DNA from: Cotesia glomerata
Lineage: Eukaryota > Arthropoda > Insecta > Hymenoptera > Braconidae
Direction: 5' to 3'
DNA length: 64,000 nucleotides
NCBI RefSeq assembly: GCF_020080835.1
Contig: NC_058160.1
Coordinates: 21,501,152-21,565,151, forward strand
The notes under the pieces: generated by a model
The model's database searches: none
What the model was told of the DNA's origin: nothing
Seen by the model: the letters and a program-made list of their open reading frames with translations, nothing else
In this document: positions 1 through 11,514 of the stretch, piece after piece
Layout: each line of letters starts with the position of its first letter
Numbering within the stretch: position 1 is the first letter of the stretch
Translations under genes and position numbers: made by a program

Positions 1-1233
1 GATCAAAAATTATTTATATTCAATCACTCTGGTACTCTGAGTAGTAGAGATGAAAATTTACTCCCAATCCATTCCTGATTGTATATACATAAGAGAATAA
101 TTATTCTCTGTATATTATTCTCTGTATTTTAGCAATTATAATTGCTAAAATTAAATGTTATTTAAGATTTTCCATTTTACCCCATAGCTTTCACAAGATT
201 AGTCCTGTTGCTGCACCAAGAAAATCCTGTTGCAACACCTATTTTTTTTCTTTATATAAATTTTATGTTTGTAAGCTTTGTTAACGTCAAGTAAAAAGAG
301 AACGTGAATCCTCAAAGTCACCTCAGCTTCACCATGAATCAATTCTATTTCAACAAAATGATAAACAATCCAAACAGAAATAAACAAGCTCATAAGATCA
401 GCTATTTATACCTCCCAGATTGAAAAAAAAAAAATTCGAATACTTTATTTTTGAAGCTCTCGAGGGAATTAGATTTAATAACTCCTGCCATAAACGGATC
501 TCTGTTACAACAAAGAAATACTCGAAGGTCATGGTAGCAAATTTGTCTTATTTGACTGGCTCCGGACATTGAAACTTCAAATTTCGATATCAATAATGTG
601 ACAAATGTAGAATGTGACGAGATGAAACATTATTTACTATTACTAAAAAATATTACATGATATACACATGAAATTATGTTTAAAAACTACTATTGAATAA
701 ACTTTATGTTCATTTAACCAAAAAACTGTTTATGATTTATTTCAATAATGTATTTTTTATCTACACAGCTTGTCCATCATGAACAATTTTTTAGTTTCCC
801 TTTTTTTTTTCAATTTCAAGAATCACTAGTTGAAATTAATTTCATAACTTTCATAACAACCAACCAAATATTTAATTGCATGAAAAAAATTTGAAAATAT
901 TTAAATTTTCATAACTATTTTATTTTCTAAAGTTAAGTTGATTCTTTATAGTATCGCCACCATTTTTCACTAAGAAGTAGGGGAGGAACTTATTTGTTGC
1001 CATTCATTATCTTAATTTAATTTCTCGAATTGGAATCACTTCAAAGTCAAAGTTGGAGAGACCTCTCATTCTTGAATTTTTCTTTAGTTTCATTTTTAAC
1101 AAATTAGGCCTATTAAAAAAAATTACGTCAATCGTAATTTTTTAAAAGACTCACTCAAATTTTAATGATGGAAACAAAAAATTACTTGTCAAAAAATTTT
1201 GAGATTATTAATTATTCAAAATTATTTTCTGTC
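1..1233. other. AT-rich non-coding DNA
   Basis: I see no convincing gene here. The short open frames are full of low-complexity Phe/Ile/Lys/Asn codons and have no recognisable domain. Poly-A and poly-T runs are common. Confidence 0.6.
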
Positions 1234-1341
1234 TACACTGAAAGAAAAATCGAATCTATTCAAGAGGAATATTATTGAATTAAAAAAATAATTTTGAAGA
1301 ATTTTTCTTTTGAATCAAGTCAATTTTTTTTTGTCAGTGTA
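1234..1341. mobile_element. Short MITE-like inverted repeat
   Basis: The segment begins TACACTGAAAGAAAAAT and ends in the inverted counterpart ATTTTTTTTTGTCAGTGTA. The TA at each end would fit a TA target-site duplication of the Tc1/mariner type. It is about 108 bp with no coding capacity. The interior has 'ttgaatcaagtca'-like sequence, which links it to the copies at 14982-15222 and 58669-58816. Confidence 0.55.
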
Positions 1342-3456
1342 TATGATAATTTTTCATTAATTGTGAGCCTTTTAAAAATGACAACAATTTTTATAAAATT
1401 GCATTCGATTGAAATTTTTACACAAAGTTCAATATTTTATACATATTCAATAAAAGCTGCCAATTTCTTTTCCAAATCGAGTATTAAATAAATTTAAATT
1501 CCGAGTATGTTCTTCAAATCAATATCAAAAAGTTTCTTGAAATAAAGTATCCTAAATATGATTGATTTACAATTATTGTAGTCACTTATCATAAATAGCT
1601 GATCGTACAAAATAAATATTAGATGAAATTTCAAATAAAAATATTTTTAAAAGTAACATGATAAATTGTCATTTATTATATAAAAAATTAGTGAGAACAA
1701 CATCATGAAAAGAATCGTGATATCTAGATTTCTAAAAAATAATAACCTTGTTCATAATAAAACATAACGAAACAGTTGAGAATATAAAAGTGAAAGTATT
1801 CTCATAACCGAAAAATGAAAAAATAAAATCTGAAAAACTCGTTGTTGCTTTGTTGATGATTTCAGCGAATAGAAATAAGTGTAAGCAAGAGGCAGAATGG
1901 AATGTTAAGATCGCATTGAAGCTCGCTTACGAGATAAAGAACAAAGAGAATAGCGAAGGATCAACGAGTCTATAAAATTTCCGCACAGAGCCGAGCGGAG
2001 CTTAAATAAAAACATAACCTCTTACATATTGCATTGTTTAATTTATCAAAATTGTCCAGTCTTTTTGTCTATCAGATTTTGCAAAATGGAGTGGATAAGT
2101 AGAGCTGATAGAGGAAATAATCCGGGTGATATCTGGTAGCCGATAGGATACAAGCATTCCATAGAAAGAAATGAATGTACCTCACGAATGCAAAAAAAAC
2201 GGAAGAGATGGATAAAATAGCGAAAGAAGAGGAAAGAAGTGAATATGTAAAAGAAGAAAGAGAATCTGAAGTTTAAGTATTAAAAAAAAATAATAAAAAT
2301 AAAAAATAACAAGAAGAGAAAGAAGAAAACGACGAAGAAGAAGACGAAGAAAATCGTAGCTTAGCTGGACGTGTGAGACTTCCACGAAGCAGACCTCCGT
2401 GGCCTCGAGTCTTTTTCTCTTCTTATTATTTTATTTTATTATACAATATATACAGACTTAACTCTCTGCTCGTCATTCCATTCTCATATGCTTTTATATA
2501 CTCTTACTTATACTCTCATAATATGTTTTGCTCTACACTTTCATCTGCACTAAACTCTACTCTATGATCTGTGTTCAGTTGATGGTACACATAACATTAC
2601 AACTGAAAAGAAACACACGATGGGCCATCAGGATCGGTCGATGGACGATGGACGATGCAAGTTATAGCTTACAGTTCTCCTTCACTGACGATCACATTAT
2701 AAGGCCTAACTTGTTGTTATTATTGTTGTTGTTGTTGTTGTTGGTGGAGAATGTAGAACCTTTGGAACCCTTGTCCGTGCTACGCTAACCACTGATTTAT
2801 ATATATATATATATATATAAGTCGTATATCACTGATTCCACAGCTATGCAGTTAATCTACGGTCACAGTCGGAGGGATCTTCATAGCTTTGAGTTTGATG
2901 ATACATCAAAATATATAAGTATAATAAGAATAAGGAGGAGAGAGAAAGAGAAAAAGACACAGATTTTATGGCTTGAGATATTTCACGCTGATATATTTCA
3001 GGAGATGATAGATTTAATAAATCTAGATCGTGATGATGGACACAAAAAATGGTTAATGCTCAATTTATAATTCTTAATCCTATCGGTGATCGTTTTAAAC
3101 ACGTGCACGGAGCTTTTATTTATGACTCCAGAATTGATGATAATCTTTGAGAAGTGTATTATATAATAATGTGCTTATATGGAGAGTTACTATTATTATT
3201 ATCGATTTAATAGATTAAAGTCGATCGCACACTACCACCCGATGCAATTTATGACTATGACTGATATGTTAGTTAAGGATTGTATATTTATATGTATTTT
3301 ATGTCGGTAATTGTTTTTAATACACGGGGGACACATTTGTTAACACATGTGGGATTTTATGTGCTTTACGACCTACTCAAGAAATGATTTTTAAAAAAAA
3401 TCTATTTTATTCAACATCCAAGTGCATTATGATGATAGGTTTGTAAAGTTATATTG
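1342..3456. other. Non-coding DNA with simple repeats
   Basis: No supported gene. There is a purine-rich stretch at about 2200-2350, a (TTG)n-like run at about 2710-2745 and a short (TA)n run at about 2797-2819. The small open frames here come from these simple repeats. Confidence 0.55.
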
Positions 3457-4440
3457 CCCGACTAGAAATTTCAGTGAGGCAGTGATTTGGCGCAAGTAAG
3501 GCATGCCGAATTCCAAACTTGCAGTAAGTGAGGCTTCCAAACCAGGCCGAAGTTTGGGATGTAACGCAGTTGCGAGGCTCAGCCTAACTTGGCTTCCTGA
3601 TTAGGTTGCAGTTTGGAAACCAAATTCGCAATAAAGAATCCAAATCTAATTCTTTCTTGATTTTTAGCTTTTTTATTATCAAGCGAAAATTAATAATAAC
3701 AAATGCTTATTTTTTTATCTTCTTTTACTATTTTAAGTATAAATATTAAATTTAGGACTAAATTTTTTAAATATTTCATGAATAAAAAAAAAACAAATTC
3801 TTTGTTGCTTTTTTTTAATACTATTTTTCTTATTTAATTTTATTTTTTCTGTAATTTTTTTTTTTGTTTTTTGGAGCGTTTTTTAATGTGAAGAGGTTTT
3901 TTTGATTGGTAGATTTGATAAGTCAAGGGGGAAGGAGATGATGGAGGAGTTAGATACACTAATCACACATAACACTTAACTTTACTTCACACTCGCCTTA
4001 ATAGTAATTATTAATTATTAAAAATCGTACATGTCGAACGCGAGACTCGAACACGGTACCCGACGCAGGAGGGCCCTATACCTTACCGCGACGCTACGCC
4101 GATGATGAGCGACCTCGTACTTCAAGATACTTATAAGCACAACCAATGTTCGGCTTGCCTAATTTAAAAAAAATAAGATTCGAATTGGGCTAGCCTAAGT
4201 TCGGAAAGCCAAGTTCGCTCCAAACTAGCAAAACTCAGGTTATCGTTAATTGAAACCAGTTCGGCGTTCCCATGATATATCAGACTTAAGGAATCCATGA
4301 AACTTTCCTAGTTACGTTCAAATATGGCAAGCCAAACATTTCGTTCTGCCTACCTTGGTTTTTATGAGGTACAACCTAGGCAAGCCAAACTTGCCCGAAT
4401 TGGTTCTTCGGCATATGCCTCACTGAAATTTCTAGTCGGG
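3457..4440. mobile_element. Non-autonomous element with CCCGACTAGAAAT ends
   Basis: The left end CCCGACTAGAAATTTCAGTG at 3457 is matched by its inverse, ending TTTCTAGTCGGG at 4440. The next bases of each arm (about 24 bp in all) also match. The interior repeats imperfect motifs such as 'aagttcggcttgcc' and 'ggcaagccaaacttg' in both orientations, so it could fold extensively. It has no coding capacity. A tRNA-like segment lies inside on the minus strand. I could not find a clear target-site duplication, so the superfamily is undetermined. Confidence 0.65.
4034..4100 (-). repeat. tRNA-like SINE head
   Basis: Read on the minus strand, this has an A-box-like sequence (GGCGTAGCGTCGCGG at about 4100-4086) and a B-box-like sequence (GTTCGAGTCTCGCG at about 4052-4039), spaced as in a tRNA gene. 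No good seven-base acceptor stem is visible. I read it as a tRNA-derived SINE head or tRNA pseudogene, not a working tRNA. Confidence 0.45.
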
Positions 4441-5050
4441 TACATGAGACACCATGTTTATATGTACAATACACAAATACTCTCATAAATACACACTTTT
4501 ATGTGTATAGAACTAAAAGGCTTAACCTAGGAAAGACTTAAAGCCAAATATCTTCTCCCACTCCGTTTTAGAGTACTTTAGCAAGAAACGCCGAAGTTCG
4601 TCAAACGTTAGGAATGCCTAACTTGCAGGAAATTATAAAATCCAAAGGTCTACGGAAGTTCGGTTTGCCAAACTTGAAAGTAATTGGGGCCATCTATGGT
4701 AAGACGAAGTTTGGCGAATGTTTGGAATACCTAACTTGCAGGAAATTATAAAATCCAAAGGCTTACGAAAGTTCGGTTTACCAAACTTAAAGGTAATTAG
4801 GGACATTTATGGCAAGCCAAACTTCGGCAAATCTTTGGTTATCGTTACTTCCAGCTAGTCAGGCATTCCAAAGGTTCGCCGAAGTTCGGCTTGCCATAGA
4901 TGTCCCAAATTACATGCAAATTTGGTATGCCAATCTTCGTTTTGCCTAACGTGGATTTAAGAAGGCGCAAATTAGGCTTGCCTAAGTAAGGCAAGCCAAA
5001 CTTGCCTCTCACTAATTGTTCGGCATTCCTCACTACAATTTCTAGTCGGG
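4441..5050. repeat. Second CCCGACTAG-type repeat with internal duplication
   Basis: This stretch ends at about 5050 in the same inverted terminus (ACAATTTCTAGTCGGG) and carries the same 'agttcggcttgcc' motifs. It includes a tandem duplication of about 115 bp (about 4610-4723 and 4724-4835), both units containing 'cctaacttgcaggaaatt'. A matching left terminus is not visible, so it is probably a truncated or rearranged family member abutting the first. Confidence 0.5.
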
Positions 5051-7313
5051 TGAGCGATAAATTTTTTAGCTTTTTACGATTGATTTTAATGATTTTGTTT
5101 AGCCAGTATAATTATTTATTTTAAAGGACATTGATTATCTAATAATGGAATTATTATCATGTGAAATCCTTCGGATAATATCATTTATAGACTTCAAACT
5201 ATGAATAAAAAACCTGTTTCTGTTTTGTTTTCTAGCAATAATAAATTTTGTTCTGACTAAAACTCGGTTAATACTTCAATTAAACTATTTGGTTTATATA
5301 CACTGGAAAAAAAATTTTTTTTTCACTTAGTAAACTTTTCTCTTCAGTAAAGAATCTGGTATACCTGTGTGGAGAATACCAAAGTTTTTTTCCTACACTA
5401 AAAAGTATAGTGATTTAAAAAAAAAACTCGGTTTTTCCCTCAGCAAAACACCAAAATAAAAATATGGCCGACTTAACCTAATTTGACACAGATGCATATA
5501 ATATGTTTATGATACAGTGGACCTTTCTTATTATAATTAATAAATTAATAATAATTAATTTATCAATTCTAATTAAATAATTTAAAAAAATTAAATTAAT
5601 TATAATAATTCAATTTAATTAAGAGAATTAAATTATTTATTAATTAAATTATTGAAAAATTGAATTTTTAATTACTTTTAATGGCTTGATGTCTATTTTT
5701 ATTTTATTGAATTAAATTTGTATAATGAACAACTCATAAAAATATGAATTAAAAAAAACAATTACCTTCAAAGATTTTTTGCTGAAATGGTGAATCCCGT
5801 TCAAACAACTTTTTTCGTACCCAAGGATCCATCCAAATTTTAATATCAATTGTAATACAGCTAGATAATTATTCAATAAATAATAAATTAGAATCAGTAC
5901 AACTTTTCAATGATGTAAACAAACACGCCAGGACTGTGAAATTGGAGGAAAATCAGAGAATTGGTGGTGCCACCGCTGCGGTTGCTATGGGAACGCAGCA
6001 TAAAGTTTTAGCTCCAGAAAAAACTTAGGGGAAGGATGGGCAAAAAGGATATGTTAATTTAAAAATGAAATAACAAATATATATTATAATCATATCTATT
6101 CTTAACTTTGGCTGATAATTTTTTGGGTAATTGAAGTTTATAATTAAAGTAAAATAAAAATCAAAACAAAGAAATTCTTCTTCAAAATTAAAAAAAATAA
6201 AAAAAGTCAACATTATCAGTTTTGCCCTACCAGGGCGGGCAAAACGAATACTCAGGTCGCGCAAAACGAATGCTGATTAGAAAATACATTTTAATGAAAA
6301 CAATCGTCACAAAAATATGAACCGCGTGCCGAATATGAAGAAAAAAATCAAATCTACATCGTCCTTAACAACATTAAAATAATCACTGTATACTTACGGA
6401 TTAAAATTTTAATTTTTTTCCTAAATTTCAATATTTATAAAAAAAAAATCTAACAAGTATGCAAAACCAATGCTTTATCGATAACGGTAAGTGAAGTTAC
6501 ATAATAGATTGATAGATTGCAGTCTAAAATGTTTCTATCGACTGATCACCGATTTGAAACGATTATTCATTTTACCCGCCCTCTCCGTCTTACCTTCCCG
6601 TCCCCTAGGTATTCTCAGGTGAAAAATACCAGTTTTTTTATATTAAGAAACGTATATTGGATATAAAAAAACGTGGATAAAAATATTTTGTATTCTGGGT
6701 GGCAAAAAACTTTTTTTACAGTGCGTTTGAAATGGCGGTTATTGGGTAGAAAGACTATACAATAAATTTGGATGCTTTTTCCCTGTCCTACATAGTAAGA
6801 CAACTGATCTTATGGGGGTAGAGCACATGTCAATATTTTCTCCATAGTTGCCAGTCACAGTCTCAATTTTTCACCTATAGACAATAATAAATGGGTTAGT
6901 AATAAAGAATTAATTTTTTTTTAGATTCAGAGTCATAAAAGTTAATGTCATATTTTAATTTTTTAATTGAAACATTATTTAGTTTTCTTAAAATTATCGT
7001 TTCCAAAATATGAAACTATATGGAGCCACTTTACTGTACACTAAAAAAAAATACAGTGCATGCGCACAACTGAATTGAACTATAGTTAAGTGTCGGGAAT
7101 TATTGCGACCACATACAAAATAGCCAAATCATTCATCCATCCATCACACAGACTTCTGATTTTGACCACGTAAAATTTTTTTTCTACAGAAATTTTTTTT
7201 TACTACAAAGGGTGTTAAAATAAAAATTTTAATTGTACTTTAAGTGTTTTTTTTTTTATAAACATGCTCTCTTATTTTATTTTAAAAGTGTAATATAAAT
7301 TTGATCGCGGCAT
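5051..7313. other. AT-rich non-coding DNA
   Basis: No supported gene. About 5520-5660 is almost pure A/T built from 'aattaa' words. A somewhat GC-richer patch lies at about 5925-6010 and another with repeated 'gcaaaacgaat' at about 6235-6275. Neither has an open frame with a recognisable domain. Confidence 0.55.
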
Positions 7314-8381
7314 TTAGTCTACTGTCCCCACTACGAAACTTTTCCGGAAGTAATTGCCAAACTCAATTTTTTTTTTGTTTTAATGTAAAAAAATTCAAGG
7401 AATCCAATGGTGCAATTTGCACGCAAATTTGAGTTGCCGATTTTTTTTTATTTATAAAAAACTGTTGCAAAAAATGTTTCAGCTGACTTTAATCAATTTG
7501 TACGGAAATACTTTTTCCGTGGAGTTGTTTAAACGTTCATAATAAAAAAGTTCAATGTTTTCTGAATCTATTGGTCACAAATTTTCCATAAAAACATTCA
7601 TTGTTAATAACAAAATAATACAATTAAAAAAAAAAATACTTGCCTAACAGGTGAGCTTGTTACCGACACAGTCTGCGCAGCTCTTGAGTGGGGAAAGTTG
7701 CGCGCGCCGCTGGGTCCGTTTGAATTATCACGACGTATGACAAATAACATTATCACTAAATTTTTTTTTAATTCATTAAAATAATTGTGTTTTTCAAAAA
7801 TTATTATCTAAATAATAAATAATAAAAATGTATATTATATATGTCGGATTAATATTTTCAGGGGCGGTAGAATTCAATGGGCTTGTCGATTCCATATTCG
7901 TTTATTTTTACAATAATTAAAATATAACACTAACTCGTATAAATAATACAGCAGCTACAAATATTCGTAATGTAATGGATCCAGCGGCGCGCGCAACTTT
8001 CCCCACTCAAGAGCTGCACAGACTGTGTCGGTAACAAGCTCACCTGTTAGGCAAGTATTTTTTTTTTTTAATTGTATTATTTTGTTATTAACAATGAATG
8101 TTTTTATGGAAAATTTGTGACCAATAGATTCAGAAAACATTGAACTTTTTTATTATTAACGTTTAAACAACTCCACGGAAAAAGTATTTCCGTACAAATT
8201 GATTAAAGTCAGCTGAAACATTTTTTGCAACAGTTTTTTATAAATAAAAAAAAATCGGCAACTCAAATTTGCGTGCAAATTGCACCATTGGATTCCTTGA
8301 ATTTTTTTACATTAAAACAAAAAAAAAATTGAGTTTGGCAATTACTTCCAGAAAAGTTTCGTAGTGGGGACAGTAGACTAA
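7314..8381. mobile_element. Foldback element with arms of about 400 bp
   Basis: The sequence from TTAGTCTACTGTCCCCACTA at 7314 inward to about 7719 recurs as its reverse complement from about 7975 to 8381. The arms are about 400 bp with only occasional mismatches (for example ccggaag against ccagaaa near the ends). The loop is about 255 bp and non-coding. The near identity of the arms suggests a recent insertion or arm homogenisation. No transposase is present. A TA or TTA duplication at the ends is possible but too short to prove a superfamily. The element ends about 180 bp upstream of the putative splice donor of the ankyrin gene. Confidence 0.8.
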
Positions 8382-8558
8382 TTTTAGAATTATAAAATCA
8401 TTTTTTCTTGTCGCGCTGAGTATAAAGATCTATAATTCTACATAAATTTGAATTATTATCGAGTGTAATAAATATTAAAAGTTATTTATAATACATTAAA
8501 AGAGCAAATTAAAAAAAAAAAAAAAAAGCTACTGAATAGATAAAAAAAAAAACTGCAG

Positions 8559-8688
8559 GTAAGATTTAAAAATTTTTTTTGAAAATTAAATTTAGCAGAC
8601 ATTTGATAATTTTTATTAACCAATAAATTATGACAAAAAAATGGACAGGTAGAAATTTCAATGAATTAGAAATGCAATTTTTTTTCAG
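8559..8688 (+). other. Putative 5' intron of the ankyrin gene
   Basis: A consensus donor (CTGCAG|GTAAGA, GT at 8559) and a strong acceptor (T-run then CAG ending at 8688) bracket 130 bp just before the ATG at 8691. The acceptor is two bases upstream of the start codon, which argues for a non-coding first exon. This comes from motifs only; transcript reads would be needed to confirm it. Confidence 0.45.
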
Positions 8689-8690
8689 AA

Positions 8691-10065
8691 ATGTTTTCAA
8701 TTTTTAAATGTTGGCCTGACACCTCTTCCCATGACCAATGGAACTCGAAAGAAAATCTTCCGTTGGAATTAAAATTTGGAGAATTTGCAGGGTACACACT
8801 GTTACATCATGCGTGCATTCACAATTGTCCATCTGCTGTGACGATACTGCATAGATACCATCACTTAAGTCCAACTGCAAAAGCTGATAACGGTGTTCAG
8901 CCAATTGAACTAGCAGCATTCAAAGGAAATTTTAAAACAGTGGATAAGCTTTTAGAGTTAGGTTATAGTATTGATGTAGAATTAAGTTATGATCAGTATA
9001 TTAAACATAAGAAAAAATATCAGAAGTGGAACTCCACTTTTACAGATGAAATACCATTATTTTTCTATTTACTTTTCAATAATTGTGACATGAAAAATTA
9101 TTTCAAGTACAATCCAAATCTAACACTGTTGGACAGTAAAAATAAAACACTCTTAATGCGTGCCATTGAAAATCGTGATGAACGTTTGATAGAATTCTTG
9201 CTAAAAAATTTGGAAGTTAAAGAACTAAATAGACAAGATGAAAACGGATTTGTTGCAGTTCATTATTTATTTAAATATCAATTTCCTCCCTCTCATTTAT
9301 CTTGTTTAAAATCTCAACGACATACAATTCTAGAATCATTATATAGACGCGGAGCAGACTTAAATGCGATGGGTTATAATGGTCCAGAAAGTTTACCTAT
9401 CCACATGGCAGCTTTTCACGGATATGTTGACGTTGGAATTCTTATTAAAAAAACAAACTTATTTTAGCTTAAAAGCTCGACCACTTTTTTGTATTATTAA
9501 AAACAGTGATAATTTTAATTCTGATCTTAAACAACCAGGCAATAATGTTCCTAAAAAGGAATTGATAAATGTAATTATTGAAGATATATATGTTAAACGT
9601 TTGTTTGGATATCCAGTCCACACAGAAGTTAAATTAATGAAACAGTTAGTAGAAAAAAGTAATATTATTAAAAGTTTAGTCAGCAATTATGAAAAAAAAT
9701 ACAAAAAAATGATTCCGACGATGAAATCTCATCAAATTTTGTTTGGCTACAGCAACATGTCGATTTATGACGTAGTCAGTGCGTTTCATAAAACATATGA
9801 GAAAGTGGCAAGAATTGATAATTTTCATCCAGTTTGCATGATTTTTCCCGCTTCTGGTGATATGGACACTATCTATCATATTATTTCAGAACGGTTACAA
9901 GCAACCAAGAGACGAATTGTTATTCGTGAACAGTGGGAAAAATTAGCGTTACAATTGATTATTTCTTGGCTTTTACCCTATGACTGTATTTTACAGATTA
10001 TTGAAAATCTTACCAACGACGAATGGGAATATTTTAATGAAATGTATGCTAATGATAATTGTTAA
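8691..10065 (+). pseudogene. Ankyrin-repeat / PRANC-like protein gene, one frameshift
   Basis: The first frame (8691 to stop at 9467) encodes ankyrin repeats. GYTLLHHACIHN is near residue 34, PIELAAFKGNFKTVDKLLEL near 76, KTLLMRAIENRDERLIEFLL near 150, and LPIHMAAFHGYVDVGILIKK near the end. Coding resemblance then continues one base over through an A-run at about 9447-9453 and stays open to 10065. The C-terminal part has the layout of a PRANC domain: MSIYDVVS, then a basic KRRIVIREQ segment, then an F-box-like LPYDCILQIIENLTNDEW. In known ankyrin/PRANC proteins of poxviruses, Wolbachia and Nasonia, this C-terminus recruits SCF ubiquitin ligase while the repeats bind the target. That role is inferred here. 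The frameshift may be a real lesion or a homopolymer sequencing error. Without it the gene would be about 457 codons and otherwise intact. An AATAAA lies at about 10213. Confidence 0.72.
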
Positions 10066-10250
10066 TTTTTATTTTTAATTAGTGAGTTTTTAATGTAATA
10101 TAAATTTATTTATTATGTAAAACAAAAAATATTTTTTTAAAATTACACTCGAAGTTTTTTATGTTTTTTACAAATTAAAATTTTTTTTTTATTTTATTGT
10201 AATAAGAGTTTCAATAAAAAAATTCTAAAAATTTTTAGATGTCGGCTAAC
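10066..10250. repeat. 3' flank shared with a second locus
   Basis: The stretch with 'attctaaaaatttttagatg' followed by 'ggctaactt' closely resembles 52390-52520, inside another inverted-repeat insertion. So the 3' flank of the ankyrin gene is itself part of a dispersed repeat, or that repeat captured this flank. AATAAA at about 10213 could serve as a polyadenylation signal for the ankyrin transcript. Confidence 0.5.
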
Positions 10251-10254
10251 TTAA

Positions 10255-11510
10255 GGGAGCATTCTACTGTAGAGGCATGAATTTCGCCCGGTTTTAGAAG
10301 CGCTGTACGAAGGAAACAAAAAATATTTTTACAATCAATTTTTTTATCATTTTTTTATTGATGTTTTATTATTACATAAAAAAATTATTAAAAAAAAAAA
10401 ATTAAAATTGACAAAGTTATGAGCAGTCAAAGTGGGGGGTCTAAAAAAAAGAGGGTGTCCTGGCGTGCATTATTCCAACCCTCCTGATGATCTGAAATAT
10501 AAAAAACAGACGGATTCTTAATTATTATAGATGCCGCTATCGTATAACTCTTGGATAAGTTAAAAAAAAATTTTTTTTAAAATGGCGGCAGTTTGAAAAA
10601 AAAATTTTTTTTTTTCATATTTTTTTAACAATTCCGAATTTTTTAAAAATACTAAATGAGAAGGTATAGTTTTGGGCAGGGTTCACGAGATGAAGTAACG
10701 TATAGAGAACATTCTCTTCAAATTTGAAGTAAATCAGTTCATTAGAACTCGAGATATGCTTACCGCCAGCTCGAAAAAAGTAGTTCCGAAAAAAACGCGT
10801 TCCAAGTTTTGAGACAAGTTTTCGACAATTTTACTTGTAGAATGGTACAGAATACTTACATATTTTTAATCGGCAATTCCTGCTCCATATAAGAATCCTT
10901 CCTCTACTTCAAAATGCTCATTCTCCGATGTTCTCTTGTGAAGACGTGCAGTTTTACTCTCCTTTGACGCCTCTGAAGTCTGGAGTTCCGAGCGCTCGAT
11001 ACGCGCTTCGTCCCGTCTCGCTGCAAAAGCATTAGCTTCTGGGCTAATCGTGATTCCCATAACATCTAAAATTTTTAATATAGGTATAAAACCTTCATTA
11101 AAAATACTAACTGCGAAGAAAGTGGCAATTTCAATTGTCTTCGGTCCAGCGTGAATGTGCTTCGGAGCAAAAGTCCAAATTAACGAATTCAAAGATTCGT
11201 TATTATTTTAGGTTTCAGAACCCAAACATCGTTCCAATAAAGAATTAGCTGATAAATTTTCATAAATTGGTTTTATTACTTCTAAAACTTTGTCATTTAG
11301 AGGAGGATTTTTTCGGGAATGCCTACCGTCTTTTGTTAACTTGTAGCGGTCGGACCGGAACCGATGCCACGTCACTAAAACGGCTATAACTCATGAAATA
11401 ATAGGAATTTTGAAAAATCCTTTTAATGACATATTTTTGAATATCTAAACTTTGAAAATATGAAAAAAAAAAATTTTCGATTTTTTCAAAATTCTACAGT
11501 AGAATACTCC
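10255..11510 (-). mobile_element. TTAA-flanked DNA transposon, Kolobok-like
   Basis: The element is bounded by TTAA on both sides (10251-10254 and 11511-11514). Its ends are inverted: GGGAGCATTCTACTGTAGAG on the left and the complement of GGAGTATTCTACTGTAGAAT on the right. TTAA target sites are characteristic of piggyBac and Kolobok elements. The residual coding sequence on the minus strand resembles the Mutator-like transposase domain found in Kolobok-type elements, so I favour Kolobok. At about 1.26 kb it is far too short to be autonomous. Confidence 0.7.
10866..11346 (-). pseudogene. Transposase C-terminal fragment (Mutator-like/Kolobok)
   Basis: Minus-strand reading is continuous from about 11346 to a stop at 10866 except for one in-frame TAA at 11208-11210. 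Before the stop it reads as a CLGSET segment. After it come NNNESLNSLIWTFAPKHIHA, then IEIATFFAVSIFNEG, then a charged tail ending LYGAGIAD. The N-N-E-S-x-N-x-x-I-W...PK pattern followed by a hydrophobic 'IATFFAVSIFNEG' segment is typical, to my recollection, of the C-terminal half of Mutator-like transposases in animal Kolobok elements. There is no ATG after the stop and the N-terminal catalytic part is absent, so it is a dead remnant. Confidence 0.6.
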
Positions 11511-11514
11511 TTAA

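Noticed and set aside
2528..2788. 86-codon open frame with a leucine run
   Set aside because: The leucine run is a (TTG)n simple repeat and the rest has no recognisable similarity.
5284..5420. Possible MITE starting 'tatacactggaaaaaaaa'
   Set aside because: A left-end-like sequence is present but I could not find a convincing inverted partner.
8691..10065. Integrated polydnavirus segment or viral ankyrin gene
   Set aside because: I see no excision motif, no neighbouring viral genes, and the protein has a PRANC-like C-terminus not typical of the short viral ankyrin proteins. A host or laterally acquired gene fits better.
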